Assembly: GCA_945873925.1 (NCBI GenBank)
Contig: CAMCES010000060.1
Span: 1-8,717, forward strand
Length of the DNA: 8,717 bases
Source of the DNA: Bordetella parapertussis
Lineage (GTDB): Bacteria > Pseudomonadota > Gammaproteobacteria > Burkholderiales > Burkholderiaceae_C
Direction: 5' to 3'
The translations under genes were made by a program, and so were the position numbers. Below the pieces are notes generated by a model. The model ran no database searches. It was not told the origin of the DNA and was given only the letters and a program-made list of their open reading frames with translations. Within the stretch, counting starts at the first letter, position 1, and each line of letters starts with the position of its first letter. Positions 1-5,345 of the stretch are shown in pieces.

Positions 1-329
1 ACCGCATTGGTGCTGATGGGCTGGCGAATGCCCATGCTGTGCTGCTCATTGCCCAGGTCATTCCAAAACACACCAGGAATGCGGTTGATGATCTCGCCCA
101 CGCTCTTGGTCTTGTCAGCATTCCATGTTTCCTGGGAAACAGAACCAATAGACACAGGCGTTTCGCTCAGCTTGGTTTCTGCTCGCGAACCCGAAACCAC
201 CACCTCTTGCAAGATGGATGATTCGGCCTGTGCCAAGACAGAGCCTGTCGACAAACCCAGCATGGCCGCAACAACCCAACAGGGCAACAAGCCGCGAACC
301 AAACCTCGAAGTGAAAAATACCGGGACAT
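1..329 (-). CDS. TonB-dependent outer-membrane receptor, N-terminal part (runs off window)
   Basis: The 109 complete codons visible encode the start of a TonB-dependent receptor, which imports a scarce nutrient (metal chelate, cobalamin or similar) across the outer membrane using TonB energy. Residues 1-34 form a signal peptide: Arg-containing n-region, hydrophobic stretch ending LGLSTGSVLAQA. A TonB-box-like segment follows (ILQEVVVSGSR, residues 39-49). Then comes the beginning of the plug domain, with the typical VGEIINRIPGV and NEQHSMGIRQP segments (about 77-104). A good ribosome-binding site, AGAGAGGAAA, lies just upstream of the ATG. The barrel and C-terminus are outside the window, so the substrate cannot be read. 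The neighbouring DUF2946-type gene on the same strand hints at copper or another metal, but this is only context. Family assignment is firm; substrate unknown. Confidence 0.88.
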   Translation of the reverse strand, partial: MSRYFSLRGLVRGLLPCWVVAAMLGLSTGSVLAQAESSILQEVVVSGSRAETKLSETPVSIGSVSQETWNADKTKSVGEIINRIPGVFWNDLGNEQHSMGIRQPISTNA

Positions 330-331
330 GA

Positions 332-341
332 TTTCCTCTCT
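332..341 (-). promoter_or_regulatory. Shine-Dalgarno site of the TonB-dependent receptor gene
   Basis: On the minus strand AGAGAGGAAA ends two bases before the ATG at 329-327, with its GAGAGG core at about 6-11 nt. It fixes this start rather than the in-frame Met later in the signal peptide. It is the strongest ribosome-binding site in the left block, suggesting that this gene is well translated even if cotranscribed with its upstream neighbours. Confidence 0.6.
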
Positions 342-424
342 TGCACGCGCTGATGACGTGCGAACCTGAAACAAGTGAATCGAGCGCCAACCCAAAGTTG
401 GACGGCTCAGTCAATGTGGAAAGT

Positions 425-778
425 TCAGAGGGCGGGCGGGCCGCGAGAGGGCAGGGGTGGCGCGGTGGCCGAGGCGATGTGGGCCGCTGCTATCGGGTGC
501 AGGGCATGCGTCAAAGGGGATGGTTTCACCGCTTGCGCAGCGACCGGGGCTGGCGGAAAAGCCAAGGACATGCACAAGGGACAGTCCATGCTTTGGCTGG
601 CGGGGTGGGCTTGGTCGCCCTCATCCGACACCACCAGTTTCATGACGCCGCCGCTGGAACACACCATGTCGATCGACTGAGGTGACACCAGTGGTGAGGC
701 CATGGCCACACCCAGCGCCATGGCAAACCACACCAGCACGAAGCGGGTGAGTTGGTGGGCGTGGCGCAGGGTTTGCAT
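425..778 (-). CDS. Small exported DUF2946-type protein (putative metal-related)
   Basis: A 117-residue protein starting MQTLRHAHQL. The reading frame stays open upstream to 901, but that part lies inside the preceding gene, and the ATG at 778 places a signal-peptide-like hydrophobic segment (about residues 10-28) at the N-terminus, so this start is preferred. The mature part holds C40 in DMVCSSGG, a CPLC pair (C66 and C69 in SMDCPLCMSL), several Met and His residues (H58, H91, H94, H100) and a Pro/Ala-rich tail. This pattern fits DUF2946, small periplasmic or membrane-attached proteins of unknown biochemistry that often sit beside TonB-dependent metal receptors and copper genes. It begins 10 bp after the crotonase-like gene ends and is followed 95 bp later by the receptor. 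A role in binding or sensing metal (copper) is inferred from the residues and context only. Confidence 0.72.
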   Translation of the reverse strand: MQTLRHAHQLTRFVLVWFAMALGVAMASPLVSPQSIDMVCSSGGVMKLVVSDEGDQAHPASQSMDCPLCMSLAFPPAPVAAQAVKPSPLTHALHPIAAAHIASATAPPLPSRGPPAL

Positions 779-788
779 GGCGACCACT

Positions 789-1607
789 CTAATCAGGTAT
801 TGAGCCGAAGTGGGGCGGGCGCTTGGCTTGGATCGAGGCCACGCCTTCGCGCACATCCGGACCTGCAAAGCCCATGAACTCCAGCGCCAGGGACGCGTCA
901 AACGTGGGGCCGGCTTGGCGCAGCCAGTTGTTCAAGGCGTATTTGGTCCAGCGGATCGCGCTTTGGCTGCCCGTGGCCAGTCGGTCGGCCACCTCGTAGG
1001 CCTTGGGCAACAACTGGTCTTCCTCGACACACAAAGACACCAGCCCAATGCGCTCGGCTTCTTCACCGCTGACCGCTTCGCACAGCATCAGGTAGTACTT
1101 GGCTTTGGCCATGCCGCACAACAGTGGCCAGATGATGGCCGCGTGGTCGCCGGCGGCCACGCCCAAGCGGGTGTGGCCATCCACAATCTTGGCGCTTTTG
1201 GCGGCAATGGAGATGTCGGCCAACAAGCCCGCCACCAAGCCCGCGCCCACCGCCGGGCCGTGCATGGCGCTCACAATGGGTTTGTCGCAGTTGATGACGT
1301 TGTAAACCAGGTCCCGGGCTTCTTTCCACACCCGGCTGCGCACCTCGAAGTCCTTGGCCATGTCTTGCACCAACTGCATGTCGCCACCGCCCGAGAAACC
1401 CATGCCCTCGCCGCGCAACACCGCGCAACGCACGCTGTCATCCCGGCCCACATCGCGCCACACCTCGCACAGGTCTTCATGGCCTTGGTGCCCAGCGGTG
1501 GGCAGCTTGCCGTTCAAGGCCTTCATTTGGATGTCGAGCACGCTGTCGTTGGGCCCACGGCGGGTGATGCTCAGGCTGCTGTAAATGCTGTAGTCGATGG
1601 TTTTCAT
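789..1607 (-). CDS. Enoyl-CoA hydratase/isomerase (crotonase) family protein
   Basis: A 272-residue crotonase-fold protein of normal family length. Oxyanion-hole segments are visible at residues 67-77 (GEGMGFSGGGD) and 116-124 (HGPAVGAGL), followed by ADISIA (130-135) and the LGVAAGDHA loop (148-156). Aligning with rat mitochondrial enoyl-CoA hydratase, the positions of catalytic Glu144 (GGGCE) and Glu164 (QPE) are V125 and H145. Ordinary syn-hydration of enoyl-CoA is therefore unlikely by the known mechanism. The CoA-thioester fold remains, so isomerase, decarboxylase, hydrolase or another lyase activity on an acyl-CoA is possible. Its ATG lies 39 bp downstream of the FAH-family gene on the same strand, suggesting joint transcription in a degradation pathway. 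No strong ribosome-binding site is visible. Family certain, reaction unknown. Confidence 0.9.
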   Translation of the reverse strand: MKTIDYSIYSSLSITRRGPNDSVLDIQMKALNGKLPTAGHQGHEDLCEVWRDVGRDDSVRCAVLRGEGMGFSGGGDMQLVQDMAKDFEVRSRVWKEARDLVYNVINCDKPIVSAMHGPAVGAGLVAGLLADISIAAKSAKIVDGHTRLGVAAGDHAAIIWPLLCGMAKAKYYLMLCEAVSGEEAERIGLVSLCVEEDQLLPKAYEVADRLATGSQSAIRWTKYALNNWLRQAGPTFDASLALEFMGFAGPDVREGVASIQAKRPPHFGSIPD

Positions 1608-1646
1608 GCGTCTCTGGGCTGGCAGTGGTTGGGGGAAGTCCAGTGG

Positions 1647-2657
1647 TCAACGAACCAGGGGCGCGATGCTTTGGTCGATGGCGCCAAACACGCTGAGGCC
1701 GTCTTTGCCCTTCATCTCGATGCGCACCGTGTCGCCAAATTGCATGAAGCCGGTGCTGGCGCGGCCGTCCAAGATGGTCTCGATGGCACGCTTTTCAGCG
1801 ATGCAGCTGTAGCCCTTGGGCCAGTCCTTTTGGCCTTGGGTCTCGACCGCTTGGTTGCTGACCGTGCCGCTGCCGATGATGCTGCCTGCCCGCACATTGC
1901 GGGTTTTGCACAGGTGGGCAATCAATTGTCCAAAGTGAAACGTCATCTCGGGGCCTGCCTCGCACATGCCCACGCGCTTGCCGTTCCAGTCCACCCGCAT
2001 GGTCAGGTGCAAACGCCCGTGGTCCCAAGCGTCACCCAGTTCGTCAGGCGTGACCGCGACGGGGCTGAAGGCGGTGGCGGGTTTGCCTTGCAAGAAGCCA
2101 AAGTTTTTGGCGAGTTCGTCTGGGATCAAGCGGCGCAATGACACGTCATTGGCGAGCATGACCAAGCGAATGCCTTCCAAGGCATCGTCTGGGCCGGCCT
2201 GCATCGGCACGTCGCCGGTGATCACCGCCACCTCGGCCTCGAAGTCGATGCCATGGTCTTCTGACACGCACACCACCGGGTCACATGGGCCCAGGAAATC
2301 ATCGCTGCCGCCTTGGTACATCAGCGGGTCGGTGTAATAGTTGTCAGGCACGGGGCTGTTGCGAGAAGCGCGCACCAATTCGACATGGTTCATGTAGGCC
2401 GAGCCGTCTGCCCACTGGTGGGCGCGGGGCAAGGGCGCCATGCACATCTTGGGGTCAAAGGCGAAGGCGTGTCGGGCGCGGCCTTGGTTGAGGGTTTGCG
2501 ACAGGTCTTGCAGTTGCGGGGAAATGAAGTTCCAGTCGTCGAGCAGTTGCTGCATGTGCGTTGCGATGCCGCTCGCATAATGTGCTGTCGCCAAATCGCG
2601 CGACACCACCACCAGCTGTCCATCGCGAGAACCGTCTTTGTAAGTGGCCAATTTCAT
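1647..2657 (-). CDS. Fumarylacetoacetate hydrolase (FAH) family protein
   Basis: A 336-residue member of the FAH superfamily, metal-dependent cytosolic enzymes that cleave or rearrange beta-diketo or 2-oxo acids. The N-terminal part (1-about 75, MKLATYKDGSRDGQLVVVSRD) is typical of the subgroup with an extra N-terminal domain. The catalytic core follows: YYTDP (107-111), the metal-binding DFEAEVAVI (E140, E142), LANDVSLR (D171), the lysine in QGKPATAFSP (K192) and GSGTVSN (262-268). These match the Glu/Glu/Asp metal site and the active-site Lys and Thr of FAH. Whether the substrate is fumarylacetoacetate or another acylpyruvate cannot be told. No maleylacetoacetate isomerase or homogentisate dioxygenase gene is visible. 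The start is fixed: a stop codon lies in frame four codons upstream, and the N-terminus is conserved in the family. Its ATG overlaps the ATG of the divergent DUF3108 gene. Confidence 0.92.
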   Translation of the reverse strand: MKLATYKDGSRDGQLVVVSRDLATAHYASGIATHMQQLLDDWNFISPQLQDLSQTLNQGRARHAFAFDPKMCMAPLPRAHQWADGSAYMNHVELVRASRNSPVPDNYYTDPLMYQGGSDDFLGPCDPVVCVSEDHGIDFEAEVAVITGDVPMQAGPDDALEGIRLVMLANDVSLRRLIPDELAKNFGFLQGKPATAFSPVAVTPDELGDAWDHGRLHLTMRVDWNGKRVGMCEAGPEMTFHFGQLIAHLCKTRNVRAGSIIGSGTVSNQAVETQGQKDWPKGYSCIAEKRAIETILDGRASTGFMQFGDTVRIEMKGKDGLSVFGAIDQSIAPLVR

Positions 2658-3765
2658 GCAGTCATTCTATCCATCGCCCCCTCGGCGCCGCTGGCCGCTG
2701 TTGCTGTTGGCCGGGCTGGTGCTGCTGTTGCACGGCCTGGCTTTGCAAGGCTTGCGGCTGGATTTGCCCATGCCAGACAAAACCAGCCGTAGCTGGCAGG
2801 TGCAATTGCCGCCAAGCGCAGCTGCGCCATCGACAAGGCCATCCACCAAGCCAGCAGCCAAAACGATCAGCCAGGCACCCCAAAGCCCTCAAGCAACAAC
2901 TGAAGCGGCTGGCAACCAGACGGGCTTGCGTGCCTTGAATCAAGCCGAGGCAGCCAGCGAGATGGACCCCAATTTCACCAAACCTGCTGACCAGACAGAT
3001 GTCAGTCAAGCCACGGCCATGCCGGTGCCAGTGCCTGAACCTGTGCCAGCACCGCCCATCCCTGCAGCCGAGCCAAGCACGCCCTCAGCGCCACCAAGCC
3101 CTGCCGCAGCTCAGAACACACTGCAATACCAATGGCCAGCCTCGGCCAAATTGGTGTTTGATTTCGTCGGTGAAAGCAAAGGCATCCGCTACAGCGCCGA
3201 TGGCGACATGCTGTGGAAGCACGACAGCCAGCAATACCAGCTGCGCCAGGAAATTCGGCACTTGCTGCTGGGCTCGCGCAGCCAAACCAGCATTGGCCAA
3301 CTCACCGAACAAGGCTTGCAACCCACGCGGTTTGGCGACAAATTCAAGCAAGAGGTGGCTGCGCATTTCGAACGTTCAAAGGGCGTGGTGAGTTTCAGTG
3401 CCAACACCCCTTCTCAGCCATTGCAAGATGGCGCGCAAGACCGACTGAGTTTGTTCTTGCAGTTGGCCGCTCTCATGGAAGGCAACCCCGTGATGCGCGA
3501 GGTCGGGCAACAAATCCCATTGCAAGTGGTGTCTGCACGGTCTGCCGAGGTCTGGGTTTTTGCGGTCAACAAGCGCGAAACTCTGCAGCTGCCGATCGGC
3601 AGCCTGCCCACCCTCAAGCTCAGCCGCTTGCCGGTGCAGCAATACGACCAAACCATTGACATTTGGCTCTCACCCAGCCTTGGCTATCTGCCGGTCCGGG
3701 TGCGCGTGGTGCAAAGCAATGGCGACCTGCTCGAGCAGTTTTTGCGCAAGGTGCAAACGCCTTGA
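2656..3765 (+). CDS. DUF3108 domain-containing envelope protein
   Basis: A 369-residue protein from ATG 2656. A GTG at 2644, directly after an in-frame TAA, would add four residues. A basic SPPRRRW stretch precedes one hydrophobic helix (about residues 13-33, PLLLLAGLVLLLHGLALQGL), giving a signal anchor or uncleaved signal with the rest in the periplasm. Residues about 50-155 are low-complexity and Pro/Ala/Thr-rich, including VPVPEPVPAPP. The C-terminal part (about 160-369) is a beta-rich DUF3108 domain, with WPASAKLVFDFVGESKG at its start and IWLSPSLGYLPVRVRVVQ near its end. The domain's function is unknown; members are exported or envelope-associated. The layout resembles TonB (anchor, proline spacer, periplasmic domain), but no TonB C-terminal motif is present. 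The gene has no spacing at either end: its ATG overlaps the divergent FAH-family ATG and its TGA abuts the convergent aminotransferase stop. Confidence 0.86.
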   Translation: MQSFYPSPPRRRWPLLLLAGLVLLLHGLALQGLRLDLPMPDKTSRSWQVQLPPSAAAPSTRPSTKPAAKTISQAPQSPQATTEAAGNQTGLRALNQAEAASEMDPNFTKPADQTDVSQATAMPVPVPEPVPAPPIPAAEPSTPSAPPSPAAAQNTLQYQWPASAKLVFDFVGESKGIRYSADGDMLWKHDSQQYQLRQEIRHLLLGSRSQTSIGQLTEQGLQPTRFGDKFKQEVAAHFERSKGVVSFSANTPSQPLQDGAQDRLSLFLQLAALMEGNPVMREVGQQIPLQVVSARSAEVWVFAVNKRETLQLPIGSLPTLKLSRLPVQQYDQTIDIWLSPSLGYLPVRVRVVQSNGDLLEQFLRKVQTP

Positions 3766-5118
3766 TCAGCCCGCGTGGACTTGATCAGCGTGGCGTTTGA
3801 TGGCGGCAGCCAAGGTGTCGACCATTTGCGCGATTTGCGCCGGGCTCACCACATAGGCAGGAGCCAGCACCAGGTTGTCGCCTGCGGCGCGCACCAAGAC
3901 GCCATGGGCCAAGCAATCTAAAAAAATCTCATAGGCTGCTTTGCCCGGCGCAGCAGCGTTGGCGGCCAACTCAACGGCTGCGGCCAAGCCCAAACTGCGG
4001 ATGCCGACCACTTTGGGTAAGCCCTTGATCGCGGCATGCACCGCGTCGCCGAGCACGGGTGCGGCGGCCGAGGCACGCGCCAGCAGGTCTTGTTGCTCAA
4101 ACACATCCAGCGTGGCCACCGCGGCGGCGCACGCCACGGGGTGCCCTGAATAGGTGTAGCCATGGGCGAACTCGATCGCATGCAGGGGCGCATCGGTTTG
4201 CATCATGGCGGTATGGATCTGCTCGCGACACAACACACCGCCCAAGGGAATCACGCCATTGGTCACGCCTTTGGCAAAGGTGAGCATATCGGGCAGGACA
4301 CCAAAAAAATCGGCTGCGAACGGCTTGCCCAGGCGGCCAAAACCGGTGATCACTTCGTCAAACACCAGCAAGATGCCGTGCTTGTCGCAGATCTCGCGCA
4401 AGCGCTGCAAATAGCCCTTGGGTGGGATGTACCAACCCGCGCTGCCGGCGACTGGCTCGACAAAAATCGCCGCCACGTTGCTCGGGTCGTGCAGGGGCAA
4501 GATGCGTTGCTCGAGCTCCAGCAGCGGGTCGTCTGCCCAATCGGGCAATTCACCATGGATATAGGCATGGTTGACCGGGTCATGGATGAAACGCATGTGG
4601 TCCACGCGGGGCAACATGGCCGCGCCAAACACCTTGCGGTTACCTGGGATGCCGCCCAGGCTCATGCCTCCCAGGCCCACGCCGTGGTAACCGCGCTCTC
4701 GACCAATGAAGACTTGCCGGTGACCTTGGCCGCGCGCACGGTGGTAGGCCAGTGCCAGCTTGATCGCGGTGTCGGCGGCTTCTGAGCCCGAGCTGCACAA
4801 CAAAACCTTGTTCAAGTCGCCCGGCGCGAATGCTGCAATGCGCTGTGCGGCCTCAAAGCCGCGGTCGGTGCCGAACTGAAATGCGGTGGCGTAGTCCAGG
4901 GTTTGCAACTGCCGGGTGATGGCTTCATTGATCGGCGCTTGGTTGTGCCCAGCCACCACGCACCACAGGCTGGAAATGCCGTCGAGCACCTGCTGCCCGC
5001 CCTGGGTGGTGAAGTGCATGCCATCGGCTTTCACCATGACCCGCGGTTGCTGGTGGAAATGGCGGTTGGGGGTGAAGGGCAACCACAAATGGTCCTGGGT
5101 GAGGGCAGCAGCAGTCAT
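3766..5118 (-). CDS. Class III PLP aminotransferase, omega-amino acid (beta-alanine):pyruvate transaminase type
   Basis: A 450-residue fold-type I PLP enzyme that probably moves the amino group of beta-alanine or another omega-amino acid to pyruvate, giving L-alanine and a semialdehyde. It follows Pseudomonas putida omega-amino acid:pyruvate aminotransferase closely along its length: LWLPFTPNRHF (11-21), W52 in SSLWCVVAGHN, SSGSEA phosphate loop (109-114), ERGYHGV (141-147), FVEPVAGSAGW (219-229), DEVITGFGR with D254 binding the pyridine nitrogen, and K283 in FAKGVTNG as the Schiff-base lysine. GYTYSGHPVACAA (320-332) and R410 in VLVRAAGDNL follow; R410 is the likely substrate-carboxylate arginine. 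A clear AAGAGG ribosome-binding site (5124-5129) lies 5 nt before the ATG. No semialdehyde dehydrogenase gene is adjacent. Amine:pyruvate or other omega-transaminase activity remains possible. Confidence 0.92.
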   Translation of the reverse strand: MTAAALTQDHLWLPFTPNRHFHQQPRVMVKADGMHFTTQGGQQVLDGISSLWCVVAGHNQAPINEAITRQLQTLDYATAFQFGTDRGFEAAQRIAAFAPGDLNKVLLCSSGSEAADTAIKLALAYHRARGQGHRQVFIGRERGYHGVGLGGMSLGGIPGNRKVFGAAMLPRVDHMRFIHDPVNHAYIHGELPDWADDPLLELEQRILPLHDPSNVAAIFVEPVAGSAGWYIPPKGYLQRLREICDKHGILLVFDEVITGFGRLGKPFAADFFGVLPDMLTFAKGVTNGVIPLGGVLCREQIHTAMMQTDAPLHAIEFAHGYTYSGHPVACAAAVATLDVFEQQDLLARASAAAPVLGDAVHAAIKGLPKVVGIRSLGLAAAVELAANAAAPGKAAYEIFLDCLAHGVLVRAAGDNLVLAPAYVVSPAQIAQMVDTLAAAIKRHADQVHAG

Positions 5119-5235
5119 TCAAACCTCTTGAGGCGGTGGGCGATGAAGTGTTTGAGTGTAGGACGAATGGCTACAGGCGAAGCCGACAGTCGCAAAGTTT
5201 GATAAATGCAACAAATACATAATTATTATTAAATT

Positions 5236-5265
5236 TTTACCAATTTATAAGTTTTGGTGTATAAA
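5236..5265 (+). promoter_or_regulatory. Candidate sigma70-type promoter for the hybrid histidine kinase gene
   Basis: TTTACC (5236-5241, -35-like) and TATAAA (5260-5265, -10-like) are separated by 18 bp in the AT-rich intergenic region. Transcription would begin near 5272, leaving a leader of roughly 75 nt before the ATG at 5346. The -10 element lies inside the inverted repeat at 5257-5271. Read from base patterns only; AT-rich DNA gives such matches easily. Confidence 0.4.
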
Positions 5266-5271
5266 ATACAC
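5257..5271. promoter_or_regulatory. Perfect inverted repeat, putative operator
   Basis: GTGTAT AAA ATACAC is a 15-bp perfect palindrome with 6-bp arms and a 3-bp centre. Its position over the candidate -10 element is typical of a repressor site. Short palindromes of this kind are bound by dimeric HTH regulators (for example GntR-, TetR- or MarR-type), but the arms do not identify a family and no regulator gene is in the window. It could control the kinase, the divergent aminotransferase (139 bp from its ATG) or both. Confidence 0.45.
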
Positions 5272-5345
5272 GCTATATGATTGCATCCAATGAATTTTGA
5301 GTTCTTTTGTAGTGATGCGGCTTGTTCAACCCAACTGGAACCACC

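Larger units (their letters stand above)
5119..5345. promoter_or_regulatory. AT-rich divergent intergenic control region
   Basis: These 227 bp separate the divergent aminotransferase and hybrid-kinase genes and are the largest gene-free stretch between complete genes. The part from about 5200 to 5300 is strikingly AT-rich against GC-rich surroundings (runs such as AATTATTATTAAATTTTT). It carries the inverted repeat at 5257-5271 and a candidate plus-strand promoter. For the aminotransferase only a weak minus-strand -10-like element (TACACT, 5160-5155) is visible, without a convincing -35. No ORF or structured RNA was recognised. Confidence 0.6.

Noticed and set aside
7..369. Plus-strand open frame of 120 codons at the left edge
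   Set aside because: The minus strand encodes a convincing signal peptide, TonB box and plug start with a strong ribosome-binding site; this frame is its shadow.
387..401. Small hairpin CCAAC-ccaaa-GTTGG upstream of the TonB receptor gene
   Set aside because: The stem is only 5 bp, without a U-run or flanking conserved elements. It is too weak for a terminator or riboswitch, and the 95-bp gap is too short for a cobalamin riboswitch.
810..2141. Long plus-strand open frame (443 codons) opposite the crotonase-like and FAH-family genes
   Set aside because: It spans two well-supported minus-strand genes and the gap between them. Its product is His/Ala/Val/Gly-rich with no family features, as expected from the antisense of GC-rich coding DNA.
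5155..5160. Minus-strand -10-like TACACT upstream of the aminotransferase
   Set aside because: It matches only four of six consensus bases and has no plausible -35 at the right distance, so it is not listed as a promoter.
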